Shown: positions 47,334 through 56,793, counted from the stretch's first letter. The stretch is DNA of 64,000 bases from Pseudomonas iridis (GCF_017980685.1 NZ_JACXXO010000007.1:62001-126000), one strand, 5' to 3'. The notes: a model not told the origin generated them from the sequence alone. Translations and numbers: made by a program.

Positions 47334-49160
47334 TTACGGTTGCCATTCACTCTTTTCCCCACTCAAACGTCGATCGAGAAAACTCGCCGCACTGATCAAT
47401 GCCAGATGTGTCAGCGCTTGCGGTGTATTGCCCAGATGTCGTCCATGGCTGTCGAACTCCTCGGCGTACAGCCCCAGTGGGTTGGCGTATCGCAGCAGTT
47501 GTTCGAATTCCAGATGGGCCTTTTCCACTTGGCCGGCGCGGGCCAGGCATTCGACGTACCAGAACGAACACGCGGCGAATGCGCCTTCGGTGCCGGCCAG
47601 GCCATCAATGCCCGCCTCTTCGTTGCGATAGCGATAAACCATGCCGTCGCGCACCAAACTCTTTTCGATGGCTTCAAGGGTCGATAACCAGCGTGGGTCC
47701 TTGGCGCTGACGAAGCGCACCAGCGGCATCAACAGCATTGAGCCATCGAGTGCGGTGCCGCCCTTGTACTGGACGAAATGCCCGCGTTCTTCATCCCAGA
47801 AGTTGTCCCAGATGTCGGCGTAGATCGCCTGACGGGTTTCGTCCCATTGGACGAACGGTGCTGGCAATGAACGTTTCGAGGCGAGACGAATCGCTCGGTC
47901 CAGCGCCACCCAGCACATCAGCCGTGAGTGCAAAAAGTGATGCTGCTCACCGCGCATTTCCCAAATGCCTACGTCCTTGGTGTGCCATGTCTCACACACC
48001 TGATCGACAACTTCGCGCACATGTTTCCAGCCTTCGTGGGAAATGGCGTCGCCGTACTTATTGACCAGATACACCGCGTCCATCAATTCGCCGAAGATAT
48101 CCAGCTGAATCTGGTCATACGCGCCGTTGCCGATGCGCACCGGCTTCGCGCCGCCATGCCCCGACAGATGCGCAAGCTCGGTTTCCGGCAGTTCCTGGCG
48201 GCCGTCGATGGCATACAGAATGTTCAGTTTCATCGGCTGGCAGTTGCAATCGCTGACCCGTCCGCGCAGCCAGCCCATGTAGGCGTTGGCTTCGCTGACG
48301 AACCCCAGGCGCATGAATGCGTAAACGGTAAACGAGGCGTCGCGGATCCAGGTGTAGCGGTAGTCCCAGTTGCGTTCACCGCCCGGGGTTTCCGGCAGAC
48401 CGAAAGTGGCGGCCGCGAGGATCGCGCCGTGTTTGCGTGAGGTCAGCAGCTTGAGCGCGAGCGCCGAGCGGTTGACCATTTCGCGCCAGCGTCCGCGGTA
48501 AGTCGACTGGCCGATCCAGTCACGCCAGAACTTCAGCGTGCGCTCCATGCAGAAATCGCCGGCGCCCTCGGCGAAACGCGGGTCGTCGGTCGCGCCGAGC
48601 ATGAAAGCGGCCGTCTGGTTCTGTGTCAGCGTGAAGTGGGCGACGGCTGCATTTGCGTCAACCTGCATCGGCTGATCCGACGCCAGACGCAGTGTCGGTT
48701 GGCCGGTTGCGCTGAACAGCACGTCCTTCTGATCGGCCTGCCCGCGCGTGTCGGCGCGGGCGTAGTCGTGGCGCACGGCGCAGCGCATATGGAACGTCGC
48801 TTCGCCGCTGACCACGCGCACGCGGCGCATCAGCAGCGGCAGGTCATCTTCGCTGTCGCCCACTGGCAGCATGTCGGTAATTTCCACCACGGCAAATTCG
48901 CTGAGCCAGCGGGTTTGCAGAACATTGGTGTCGGGCAGGTAAATCTGCTCACGTCGCGCATCGGGCAAGTCCGGTGCGAGTTGGAAAATCCCCGCGTCGG
49001 GTGTGTCCAGCAACGAGCAAAAGATCGACGGACTGTCGAACTCCGGCCAGCAGAAAAAATCCACGCTGCCCTTGTCGTTGACCAGCGCTGCACTGCGCAT
49101 GTCGCCGATGATGCCGTGGGCGTCGATCGGGCTTTGTCGTTCTTGATGATGCTCAGCCAT
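47334..49160 (-). CDS. Glycoside hydrolase family 15 protein (glucoamylase/trehalase-like)
   Basis: Cytosolic enzyme of 608 aa. The N-terminal beta-sandwich domain starts PIDAHGIIGDMRSAALVNDKGSVDFFCWPEFDSPS, read in parts. The (alpha/alpha)6 catalytic domain contains NWDYRYTWIRDASFTVYAFMRLGF near residue 270 and the C-terminal EAGIDGLAGTEGAFAACSFWYVECLARAG, whose glutamate region resembles the GH15 catalytic base. Members act on alpha-glucosidic bonds, some on trehalose; the specificity is not readable here. It overlaps the upstream SDR gene by 8 bases, so the pair is one operon. Confidence 0.88.
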   Translation of the reverse strand: MAEHHQERQSPIDAHGIIGDMRSAALVNDKGSVDFFCWPEFDSPSIFCSLLDTPDAGIFQLAPDLPDARREQIYLPDTNVLQTRWLSEFAVVEITDMLPVGDSEDDLPLLMRRVRVVSGEATFHMRCAVRHDYARADTRGQADQKDVLFSATGQPTLRLASDQPMQVDANAAVAHFTLTQNQTAAFMLGATDDPRFAEGAGDFCMERTLKFWRDWIGQSTYRGRWREMVNRSALALKLLTSRKHGAILAAATFGLPETPGGERNWDYRYTWIRDASFTVYAFMRLGFVSEANAYMGWLRGRVSDCNCQPMKLNILYAIDGRQELPETELAHLSGHGGAKPVRIGNGAYDQIQLDIFGELMDAVYLVNKYGDAISHEGWKHVREVVDQVCETWHTKDVGIWEMRGEQHHFLHSRLMCWVALDRAIRLASKRSLPAPFVQWDETRQAIYADIWDNFWDEERGHFVQYKGGTALDGSMLLMPLVRFVSAKDPRWLSTLEAIEKSLVRDGMVYRYRNEEAGIDGLAGTEGAFAACSFWYVECLARAGQVEKAHLEFEQLLRYANPLGLYAEEFDSHGRHLGNTPQALTHLALISAASFLDRRLSGEKSEWQP

Positions 49161-49968
49161 TACCGCGAAACTCCGGATAGAGACTCATGCCGCCGTCGAT
49201 GAACAGGGTGGTGCCGACGATGTAATCGGCGGCGTCGGAGGCGAGGAAAACCACGGCGTTGGCGATGTCATCTACGTCGCCGATACGCCCATAGGGAATT
49301 AGCTCAAGCAGCTTTTCACTCGCTGCACCTTCGGTGGCTTCTTCATTAATGGCCGTACGAATCGCCCCCGGCGCAATGCCATTGATGCGGATGCGCTGAT
49401 GGCTGACTTCCTGTGCCAGGGTCTGCATCAACTGATCGACGCCGCCCTTGGACGCGGCGTAATTGACGTGCCCGGCCCAGGGAATGCGTTGATGCACCGA
49501 ACTCATGTGAATGATCTTGCCGGCAGCCCGTGATACGCCTTCGCGAATGCCCTGACGATTGAAAATCCGCAGTGCAGCACGGGCGCAGAGGAACTGGCCG
49601 GTGAGGTTGACGCCGATCACTGTGTTCCAGTCATCCAGCGTCATGTCCACCGCTGCTGCGTCTTTTTGCAGTCCGGAGTTGGCCACCAGGATGTCCAGTG
49701 AGCCAAAGGTTTCGAGGGTTTCGGCGAACAGCCGCTCGACCTCGTCTTCCTTCGACACGTCCGCGCCAATCGCGATGGCCTGGCCACCGTCGGCGATGAT
49801 TTGCCGGGCGAGGGCTTCGGCGGGTTCGGCCTGACGGTTGTAGTTGATGACCACTGCAGCGCCAGCGGCGGCCAGGGCTTTGGCGGCAGCGTGGCCAATG
49901 CCGGAGCTGGCGCCGGTGATGAGTGCGACTTGTCTGGCTAGGGAGATCTGCATGCAAAGGCGCGCCAT
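49153..49968 (-). CDS. Short-chain dehydrogenase/reductase (glucose-1-dehydrogenase-like)
   Basis: Classical SDR (271 aa from the chosen ATG). The cofactor motif is TGASSGIGHAAAKAL; VANSGL replaces the usual NNAG; the catalytic serine is in IHMSSVHQRIPWAGHVNYAASKGGVDQL with the Y-x3-K pair. IRINGIAPGAIRT and FIDGGMSLYPEF end the protein. Sequence layout is closest to glucose 1-dehydrogenase-type SDRs. Two starts are possible: 49968 (MARLCMQ), with AGGTCC upstream, or 49953 (MQISLAR), with none. It overlaps GH15 by 8 bases (ATGGCTGA), suggesting that glucose released by GH15 could be its substrate. Confidence 0.85.
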   Translation of the reverse strand: MARLCMQISLARQVALITGASSGIGHAAAKALAAAGAAVVINYNRQAEPAEALARQIIADGGQAIAIGADVSKEDEVERLFAETLETFGSLDILVANSGLQKDAAAVDMTLDDWNTVIGVNLTGQFLCARAALRIFNRQGIREGVSRAAGKIIHMSSVHQRIPWAGHVNYAASKGGVDQLMQTLAQEVSHQRIRINGIAPGAIRTAINEEATEGAASEKLLELIPYGRIGDVDDIANAVVFLASDAADYIVGTTLFIDGGMSLYPEFRGNG

Positions 49969-50019
49969 GTGTGAGGACCTATTTAGCTGACCGACGGCCA
50001 GCCTTGAGAGTTCAGCCAG

Positions 50020-50107
50020 AAGATCAAAAGATCGCAGCGTGCCGCAGCTCCTACAGGAGATCACATTCACCTGTAGGAGCTGCGGCACGCTGCGATCTTT
50101 TGATCTT
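50020..50107. repeat. Inverted REP pair (GATCGCAG...CTCCTAC family)
   Basis: Arms GCAGCGTGCCGCAGCTCC and GGAGCTGCGGCACGCTGC, matched to each other, between the divergent SDR and MFS genes. Confidence 0.88.
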
Positions 50108-50195
50108 TAGACCCTTCACATTCCACCAACAATTCCCCGCTTCCACACCCCTCATCCATATGGCAACTTGGCGGCCCCTGACGAGGCTGTGACCG

Positions 50196-51368
50196 ATGGC
50201 AAATCCCTACCGCGAATTGTTCAATGCCCCCGGCGCCCGCAATTTTGTGCTGGCCGGGATGATCGCGCGCATGCCGATTTCCATGACCGGCATCGGCGTG
50301 ATCACCATGCTTTCGCAGTTGTACGGCGGGTACGCGTTGGCCGGTGCGGTGGCGGCAACGTTTGCCCTGGCCACGGCGTTTTGCGCGCCTCAGGTGTCAC
50401 GGCTGGTCGATCGGTTTGGCCAGGGCAAAGTCCTGCCGATTTCGGCATTGATCGGCGGCGGGGCGCTGCTGATGTTGCTGCTGTGCACGCGTCTACAGGC
50501 GCCGACCTGGACGCTGTTTATCTTCGCCGCGCTGGCCGGGTGCATGCCGAGCATGTCGGCAATGGTTCGGGCGCGCTGGACCGAAATCTATCGCGGCCAG
50601 CCGCAATTGCAGACCGCTTATGCCCTCGAATCGGTACTCGACGAAGTCTGTTTCATCGTCGGCCCACCGTTGTCGGTCGGCCTCTGCGTGGCGGTGTTTC
50701 CCGAGGCTGGACCGTTGGCGGCACTGTTGGCGCTGGCGATTGGTGTCACGGCATTCGTCGCTCAGCGCAGCACCGAGCCACCGGTGCATCCGCACGCGTC
50801 CGACCATCAAGCTTCGATCATTGGTTCAACGGACATTCAACTGCTGCTGGCGCTGATGATTGCCATGGGCATCATCGTCGGAGTGATTGATGTGGTCAGC
50901 GTCGCGTTTGCTCAGCAACAAGGGCAACCGGCGGCGGCGAGTATTGTGCTGTCGGTGTATGCCATCGGCTCGTGCCTGGCCGGTATCGCCTTTGGCGCCA
51001 TGCGCTCGAAACTGCCATTGCCTCGGTTGTTTTTATACGGCGGCGTGGCGACGGCGGTGACGACCTTGCCGCTGTTGTTGGCGAGCAATATTTTTGGCTT
51101 GTCGGTCGCTGTGTTTATCGCCGGGCTGTTCTTTGCGCCGACGCTGATTGTGGCGATGGCGCTGGTCGAGCGTATCGTGCCGCCGGCCAAACTCACTGAA
51201 GGGCTGACCTGGCTGGTGACCGGTTTGAGTATTGGCGTGGCGGTGGGCGCCGCCGGGTCGGGTTGGCTAGTGGATGCCTACGGCGCTCGCAGTGGGTTCT
51301 GGCTGGCGATTGCGGCGGGGGCAGTGGTGTTGGTGTCTGCGGTGCAGAGTTTCCGGCATTTGAAGTGA
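50196..51368 (+). CDS. MFS transporter
   Basis: Integral membrane protein of 390 aa with about twelve hydrophobic segments. The loop between helices 2 and 3 reads APQVSRLVDRFGQGKVLP, the usual major-facilitator signature, and the second half has a matching AFGAMRSKLPLPRLFL. Substrate unknown; drug or sugar efflux types are both possible. It ends about 15 bases before the PvdS-type box of the thioesterase gene, so it is separate from the siderophore unit even though adjacent. The start at 50196 follows GAGGCTGTGACCG. Confidence 0.82.
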   Translation: MANPYRELFNAPGARNFVLAGMIARMPISMTGIGVITMLSQLYGGYALAGAVAATFALATAFCAPQVSRLVDRFGQGKVLPISALIGGGALLMLLLCTRLQAPTWTLFIFAALAGCMPSMSAMVRARWTEIYRGQPQLQTAYALESVLDEVCFIVGPPLSVGLCVAVFPEAGPLAALLALAIGVTAFVAQRSTEPPVHPHASDHQASIIGSTDIQLLLALMIAMGIIVGVIDVVSVAFAQQQGQPAAASIVLSVYAIGSCLAGIAFGAMRSKLPLPRLFLYGGVATAVTTLPLLLASNIFGLSVAVFIAGLFFAPTLIVAMALVERIVPPAKLTEGLTWLVTGLSIGVAVGAAGSGWLVDAYGARSGFWLAIAAGAVVLVSAVQSFRHLK

Positions 51369-51381
51369 TCGATCCGCGGAC

Positions 51382-51405
51382 TAATTCCGGTCAGGCCTCA
51401 TACGT
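51382..51405 (+). promoter_or_regulatory. PvdS-type iron-starvation promoter (thioesterase gene)
   Basis: TAATT-N16-CGT (51382-51386 and 51403-51405). The consensus is TAAAT-N16/17-CGT, so four of five bases of the first block match. It is about 35 bases upstream of the GTG start. Confidence 0.6.
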
Positions 51406-51439
51406 TCTCTTTTACAGATAACCCATTGAGGTAAACGCG

Positions 51440-52180
51440 GTGACAAAGCTGACACTGCTGTGCCTGCCCTATTCGGGCGCCAGCGCTATGGTTTACAGCC
51501 GCTGGCGGCGCCAATTGCCGTCGTGGATGCAACTGCAGCCGGTGGAATTGCCCGGGCGCGGCGCCCGTTACGACGAACCCCTGCAAATCGATATGCGTGA
51601 GCTTGCCCGGCAACTGGCCCGTGAGCACAAACCCGGTTTGCAGGCCCCCTATGCGCTGTTCGGGCATAGCCTCGGCGCACTGCTGGCTTGTGAAATGGCT
51701 CACGCCTTTCGCGAGCTTGGCGTTGCTGAGCCGCTGGCGCTGTTTGCTTCCGGAACCGCGGCGCCAAGCATGCGCAGCGATTACGACCGAGGTTTCGCCG
51801 AGCCGCGCAGTGACGAAGAACTGATCGAGCAGTTGCGCGCCTTTCAAGGCACCAGCGAAGAAGTGCTCGCCAATCAGGAACTCATGAGCCTCACGCTGCC
51901 GGTACTGCGCGCCGACTTCATGATGTGCGGGCGTTTCACTCCGATCGACCGACCGCTGCTCAATTGCCCCGTGCACGTATTGGGTGGCAAGGAAGACCGG
52001 GCGACCACCGAACAATTGATCGGCTGGAGCAAAGAGACCCAGGGCAGTTTCTCGGTGGACATGATGACCGGAGGGCACTTCTTTATTCATGAACACGAGG
52101 CCCGTGTCATCCGCACGATCAAGACCCATCTGGAAGTCCATCACCGGCGCCATGCGCAATCGGTGGCGCCCGCGTATTAA
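51440..52180 (+). CDS. Type II thioesterase of the siderophore locus (PvdG-like)
   Basis: External thioesterase (246 aa) that clears misprimed or stalled acyl groups from NRPS carrier proteins. It has LPYSGASAMVYSRW near the start, GRGARYDEP, the nucleophile S77 in FGHSLGALLACEMA, and the catalytic histidine H213 in MMTGGHFFIHE. The start is GTG at 51440 with GAGG upstream. It precedes the hydroxylase gene by 39 bases and probably shares its transcript; the PvdS-type box upstream ties it to iron limitation. In P. aeruginosa the equivalent gene is pvdG, but location differs there, so the symbol is left open. Confidence 0.88.
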   Translation: MTKLTLLCLPYSGASAMVYSRWRRQLPSWMQLQPVELPGRGARYDEPLQIDMRELARQLAREHKPGLQAPYALFGHSLGALLACEMAHAFRELGVAEPLALFASGTAAPSMRSDYDRGFAEPRSDEELIEQLRAFQGTSEEVLANQELMSLTLPVLRADFMMCGRFTPIDRPLLNCPVHVLGGKEDRATTEQLIGWSKETQGSFSVDMMTGGHFFIHEHEARVIRTIKTHLEVHHRRHAQSVAPAY

Positions 52181-52219
52181 CGCGCGGCTCTCCTATCAAA
52201 TGATTACTGGAGGCCAGTC

Positions 52220-53203
52220 ATGGCTGTTGCTGTGGGATTTTCCGTTCGGCCGCTGTTGCCGCATCGGGGGCGCTTGCCGCTATTGGTGGAAGCGACCGAT
52301 CCGGACACCGACCTGTTGGCGGTGTTCGACGAATTAAAAGTGTTGGTCGACGAACATTTGTTGCGCGACGGTGGGTTGCTGTTCCGCGGATTTCGCCTGG
52401 ACGGGGCCGAGCCGTTTCGTCAGTTCGCGGCCAGCTTCGGTCATCCGCTGTTGAATTACGAGTTCGGTTCCACGCCGCGCACCAACGTGACGCAAGGGGT
52501 TTACACCTCCACCGAATACCCGGCGCACCAGAGTATTCCGCTGCACAACGAGCAGGCCTACTCCCGCGACTGGCCGATGAAGATCTGGTTCTACAGCATG
52601 ATCGCGGCGAAGTCCGGTGGCGAAACACCGATTGCCGACAGTCGCGAAGTCTATCGGCGTATTCCGCTGGCCATTCGTGAACGATTCGTCAGCAAAGGCC
52701 TGATGTATGTGCGCAACTTCGGTAACGGGCTGGATGTGGCCTGGGAAGATGTGTTCAACACCGACGACCGCGATATCGTCGAAGCTTACTGCAAAGCTCA
52801 TGGCATCCTCTGCGAGTGGAAAGACGACGGTGAGTTGCGCACCCGGCAAACCTGCCAGGCAGTGGCCAGCCACCCGGTGACGGGGGACATGGTCTGGTTC
52901 AATCAGGCGCATCTGTTCCACATTTCCAACCTGCAAGCGGAAGTGCGTGAAAGCCTGTTGGACATCGTCGACGAAGAAGACTTGCCGCGTAACGTTTATT
53001 ACGGCGATGGCTCTCCTATCGAAGATGAAGTCCTGGCTCAGATTCGCGCGGTACTCGACGAGTGCGCGATCAGCTTTGCCTGGCAGGAAGGCGATGTGCT
53101 GATGCTCGATAACATGTTGTCGGCTCACGCCCGTTCCCCGTTCGAAGGCCCGCGCAAAGTTATTGTCGCCATGGCCGAGGGGCATACGGTGGACGTGCGC
53201 TGA
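52220..53203 (+). CDS. TauD/TfdA-family Fe(II)/2-oxoglutarate dioxygenase (SyrP-like aspartyl beta-hydroxylase)
   Basis: Non-haem iron oxygenase of 327 aa. The facial triad is H109 and E111 in PLHNEQAY and H303 in LSAHARSPF; an arginine 11 residues on (GPRKVIV) is in place to bind 2-oxoglutarate. The overall sequence is of the SyrP type, which hydroxylates carrier-bound aspartate at the beta carbon. The downstream NRPS has an Asp-coding module followed by an epimerase, so D-beta-hydroxyaspartate is the expected product residue. ATG at 52220 follows GGAGG. A hairpin terminator follows at 53227. Confidence 0.88.
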   Translation: MAVAVGFSVRPLLPHRGRLPLLVEATDPDTDLLAVFDELKVLVDEHLLRDGGLLFRGFRLDGAEPFRQFAASFGHPLLNYEFGSTPRTNVTQGVYTSTEYPAHQSIPLHNEQAYSRDWPMKIWFYSMIAAKSGGETPIADSREVYRRIPLAIRERFVSKGLMYVRNFGNGLDVAWEDVFNTDDRDIVEAYCKAHGILCEWKDDGELRTRQTCQAVASHPVTGDMVWFNQAHLFHISNLQAEVRESLLDIVDEEDLPRNVYYGDGSPIEDEVLAQIRAVLDECAISFAWQEGDVLMLDNMLSAHARSPFEGPRKVIVAMAEGHTVDVR

Positions 53204-53226
53204 ACGATCCGGTGGTTTGCTTGAAT

Positions 53227-53263
53227 AAATGCCGAAGCCGTTCCTGTAGCGACTTCGGCATTT
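53227..53263 (+). terminator. Hairpin between the hydroxylase and the first NRPS gene
   Basis: AAATGCCGAAG / about 15-base loop / CTTCGGCATTT followed by TG; an eleven-base-pair perfect stem. It separates the thioesterase-hydroxylase transcript from the NRPS promoter. Confidence 0.7.
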
Positions 53264-53310
53264 GTGCGTCTGGCGCAGGTTGCTGCCGGGCCAGTATTGC
53301 GCCGGGTTGC

Positions 53311-53334
53311 TAAATCATTGCGTTTGTCATTCGT
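53311..53334 (+). promoter_or_regulatory. PvdS-type iron-starvation promoter (NRPS operon)
   Basis: TAAAT at 53311-53315, exactly 16 bases, then CGT at 53332-53334: a perfect match to the PvdS consensus. It is 58 bases upstream of the NRPS start. Confidence 0.82.
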
Positions 53335-53391
53335 TCTTGTTGATACGACCGGGCCTCCTGGTCACGCCGCCGATCAGCAAGGACCCCATGC

Positions 53392-56300
53392 ATGAATGCC
53401 GCAGACGCACAGAAACTAGCCCGCCGTTTTATCGAATTACCGCAGGACAAACGACGTTTGTTTCTCGCCGGTATGGCTCGCGAAGGCATTGATTTTGCGC
53501 AGCTGCCCATGACGGCCTGTGAGGGAGTCGCCGAGCGCGAAGGGCTGTCTTACGCGCAGCAGCGGATGTGGTTTCTCTGGCAGCTGGACCCGCAAAGTGC
53601 CGCTTATAACCTGCCGATGGCGGTACGCCTGAACGGCGCGTTGCAGGTGCAGGCCCTGGAGCAGGCGTTCAGCCTGCTGGTGGCGCGGCACGAATGCCTG
53701 CGCACCACCTTCGGTCAGGCCGGCGAACGTGCCTTCCAGCGAGTGGCCGAGCCGCAGGCATTGCAACTATCGCTCACCGATTTGTGCCGCGTGCCCGAGG
53801 AGCAGCGCTGGCCGCTGGTGCAACAGCACATGATGGCCGAGGCCACGCAAGCGTTCGACCTGGAACACGGCCCGCTGTTGAGCCTGCGGCTGTTGCGTCT
53901 GGCCGAGCAGGAACACGTGCTGCTGCTGACCTTGCACCACATCATTGCCGACGGCTGGTCGATGAACATTCTCATCGATGAGTTCATGCGCACCTACGAC
54001 GCCCTCGTTGCGGGGCGTGAGCCGTCGTTGCCGGCGCTGATTGTGCATTACCGCGATTACGCGCTGTGGCAGCGCAGCTGGCTGGAGGCGGGTGAGCGCG
54101 AGCGGCAACTGGATTACTGGCGCACACAGCTGGGCGACGAGCATCCCGTATTGGAATTGCCGACCGACCGCGCCTATCCGGCACAATCGAGTCATCAGGG
54201 CGCGCGTCTGGAAACGGTGATTGATGCCGCGCTGCGCCAAGAACTGAAAAGCCTTGCCCAGCGTCAGGGCGTGACCCTGTTCGTGGTACTGCTGGCCGCG
54301 TTCAAGACCTTGCTGCATCGCTACAGTGGCCAGACCGACATTCGCGTCGGCGGTCTGATTGCCAACCGCACCCGCAGCGAGACCGAGGGCCTGATCGGCT
54401 TCTTCGTCAACACGCAGATTCTGCGCAGCGAAGTCACCCCGCAAACCCGCTTCGCCGAGCTATTGCAGCGCCTGCGCGAGGCTGCGCTCGGCGCCCAGGT
54501 CCATCAGGAGCTACCGTTCGACGCCCTGATCGAAGCCCTGCAACCGGCGCGCAGTCAGAGCCATAATCCGCTGTTCCAGGTGATGTTCAACCACCAGCCG
54601 CTGGTGACTGACTTGCAGCACGTGCAGCTTGAGTCCGGTTTGCAGGTGGACTATCTGAGCGAAGCGCAATTGGCCGGCAGCGGTCGGCAACACGCGGCCA
54701 CCAGCGACCTGATGCTCGACACCCGCGAGGAGGGCGAGCAACTGTTCGCCGCCTTCACCTACGCCACCGATATCTTCGATGCCGCGACCATCGCCGCAAT
54801 GGCGGGGCATTGGCGCAACATTCTTGTGTCCGTCTGCCACGACCCGCAGCAATTCGTCGGCGACGTCGCGCTGCTGGCAGATACCGAGCGTAAACAGCTG
54901 ATTCAGACCACTGCGTCGGAACCTGATTTCGCCAGCGTGCAAACCCTGTTTGAAGCGCAAGTGGTGCGCACGCCGCAGGCTGCGGCGGTGATTCTGGCGA
55001 GCGAACCGTCGCCGTCACTCACCTATGCCGAGTTGAACACCCGCAGCAACCGTATGGCGCATCAGTTGCGTGCGCGGGGTGTCGGCCCTGACGTGCTGGT
55101 CGGCGTCGCGTTAGGGCGCTCGCTGGAACTGGCGGTGGCGTTGCTGGCGGTACTCAAATCCGGCGGCGCCTATGTGCCGCTGGATCCGCAAACCCCGGCC
55201 GAACGCCTGCGCCATGTGCTGGATGACAGCGGCCTGAAACTGCTGCTGACCGACAGCTTCAGCCTCGCCAGCCTGCCGCCCCTCGACGGTGTCGATTGCC
55301 TGTGCCTGGAGCAACTGGCCGACAGTGACCACGTCGACAATCTGTCGGTGACGGTCGAAGCGCAAAACCTCGCCTACGTGATCTACACCTCCGGTTCCAC
55401 CGGGCGGCCGAAAGGTGTCGCGGTCAGCCACGGTGCGCTGAGTGAGTTCATCGCCCGCGCCATCAGTTACAGCGACCTGCGCGAAGGTGACCGCGTCCTG
55501 CAATTCGCCACCAGCAGTTTCGATGGCTTCGTCGAGCAGTTTTTTCCACCACTGTGCCATGGCGCTGGCGTGGTGCTACGCGATGCACAGCTGTGGGACA
55601 GCGCGACGTTGCATCGAGTGATAGTCGACCAGGGCATCACCTTGGCCGATTTGCCGGCCGCGTACTGGTATTGGCTGGTGCAGGAATACGCCGCTAATCC
55701 ACCCGCCGATTTCGGTGCGTTGCGCCAGATTCACGTCGGTGGCGAGGCCATGGCGGTGGACGGTTTGCGTCTGTGGCAACAGGCCGGTTTGGGCCATGTG
55801 CGTTTGCTCAATACCTACGGCCCGACCGAAGCCACGGTGGTCTCGACGATTCATGACTGCACGGCACTGACGGCGGACGCTGTGTCGTGGCGGGGCATTC
55901 CCATCGGCCAAGGTCTGGATGACCGTCGCCTGTACGTGCTCGATGATCATTTGAACCTGCTGCCGCAAGGCGCGGTGGGCGAGTTATACATCGGCGGCCC
56001 GGGCCTCGCCCGTGGTTATCACCGTCAGCCGATGCTCAGTGCCGAGCGCTTTATCGCCGACCCGTTCGCCGCTGGACAACGCCTGTATCGCACCGGTGAC
56101 CGTGCGCGACTGCGCGCCGATGGTGCGCTGGAGTACGTCGGCCGGGTAGATCATCAAGTGAAGATTCGCGGTTTCCGCATCGAACTGGGCGAAATCGAAT
56201 CGCGCCTGCAGCAGTGCTCAGGGGTTCGCGAAGCGGTGGTGCTGGCAGTGCCGCTCAGCGGTGGCCAGCAACTGGTGGCGTACGTGGTCTGCGATCAGGC

Positions 56301-56793
56301 CGTGCTGGAAAGCGCCGCCACTCAGTCGGCGTTCCGCCAGCAAATACGCGCCGCGCTGCAAGCCCATCTGCCGGACTACATGGTGCCGGGGCACTTGCTG
56401 TTGTTGCCGAATCTGCCGCTGACGCCAAGCGGCAAGCTCGACCGCAAGGCGTTGCCGGCGCCGGATCCGAGCCAACTGCAAGGCGACTATCGCGCACCGC
56501 AAACGGACACCGAACAGCAACTGGCGCAGATCTGGGCAGAGGTCCTGCAAGTGTCGCGGGTCGGTCTGGATGATCACTTCTTTGAGCTGGGCGGCCACTC
56601 GCTGCTGGCCGCACAAGTGATTGCGCGTATCAAAAGTCAATCGGGCGTGGTGTTGCCGCTACGCAGCCTGTTCGAAAAACCGTTGCTGGCTGATCTGGCG
56701 GCGGTGCTGGCGCACTTGTCTGACAGTGCAACGGACGACGACTGGTCCGACATGGATCAGTTCATGAATGCTTTGGAAGGAGAAGAAGTATGA
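53392..56793 (+). CDS. Nonribosomal peptide synthetase, one module C-A-T, predicted Lys (pyoverdine-type)
   Basis: Single-module NRPS (1133 aa). The condensation domain (about 45-480) has HHIIADG near residue 183, the type joining two L residues. The adenylation domain (about 495-1010) has YTSGSTGRPKG near 665 and the specificity residues D, G, E, D, H, G, T, V, V in order (FDGFVE, ADLP, IHVGG, NTYGPTEATVV). This set matches the code reported for lysine in pyoverdine synthetases. The carrier domain has FFELGGHSLLAA near 1068. There is no epimerase and no thioesterase domain. The stop overlaps the next NRPS start by 4 bases (ATGA). A perfect PvdS box lies upstream. Lys is a prediction by pocket comparison from memory. 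Confidence 0.92.
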   Translation: MNAADAQKLARRFIELPQDKRRLFLAGMAREGIDFAQLPMTACEGVAEREGLSYAQQRMWFLWQLDPQSAAYNLPMAVRLNGALQVQALEQAFSLLVARHECLRTTFGQAGERAFQRVAEPQALQLSLTDLCRVPEEQRWPLVQQHMMAEATQAFDLEHGPLLSLRLLRLAEQEHVLLLTLHHIIADGWSMNILIDEFMRTYDALVAGREPSLPALIVHYRDYALWQRSWLEAGERERQLDYWRTQLGDEHPVLELPTDRAYPAQSSHQGARLETVIDAALRQELKSLAQRQGVTLFVVLLAAFKTLLHRYSGQTDIRVGGLIANRTRSETEGLIGFFVNTQILRSEVTPQTRFAELLQRLREAALGAQVHQELPFDALIEALQPARSQSHNPLFQVMFNHQPLVTDLQHVQLESGLQVDYLSEAQLAGSGRQHAATSDLMLDTREEGEQLFAAFTYATDIFDAATIAAMAGHWRNILVSVCHDPQQFVGDVALLADTERKQLIQTTASEPDFASVQTLFEAQVVRTPQAAAVILASEPSPSLTYAELNTRSNRMAHQLRARGVGPDVLVGVALGRSLELAVALLAVLKSGGAYVPLDPQTPAERLRHVLDDSGLKLLLTDSFSLASLPPLDGVDCLCLEQLADSDHVDNLSVTVEAQNLAYVIYTSGSTGRPKGVAVSHGALSEFIARAISYSDLREGDRVLQFATSSFDGFVEQFFPPLCHGAGVVLRDAQLWDSATLHRVIVDQGITLADLPAAYWYWLVQEYAANPPADFGALRQIHVGGEAMAVDGLRLWQQAGLGHVRLLNTYGPTEATVVSTIHDCTALTADAVSWRGIPIGQGLDDRRLYVLDDHLNLLPQGAVGELYIGGPGLARGYHRQPMLSAERFIADPFAAGQRLYRTGDRARLRADGALEYVGRVDHQVKIRGFRIELGEIESRLQQCSGVREAVVLAVPLSGGQQLVAYVVCDQAVLESAATQSAFRQQIRAALQAHLPDYMVPGHLLLLPNLPLTPSGKLDRKALPAPDPSQLQGDYRAPQTDTEQQLAQIWAEVLQVSRVGLDDHFFELGGHSLLAAQVIARIKSQSGVVLPLRSLFEKPLLADLAAVLAHLSDSATDDDWSDMDQFMNALEGEEV

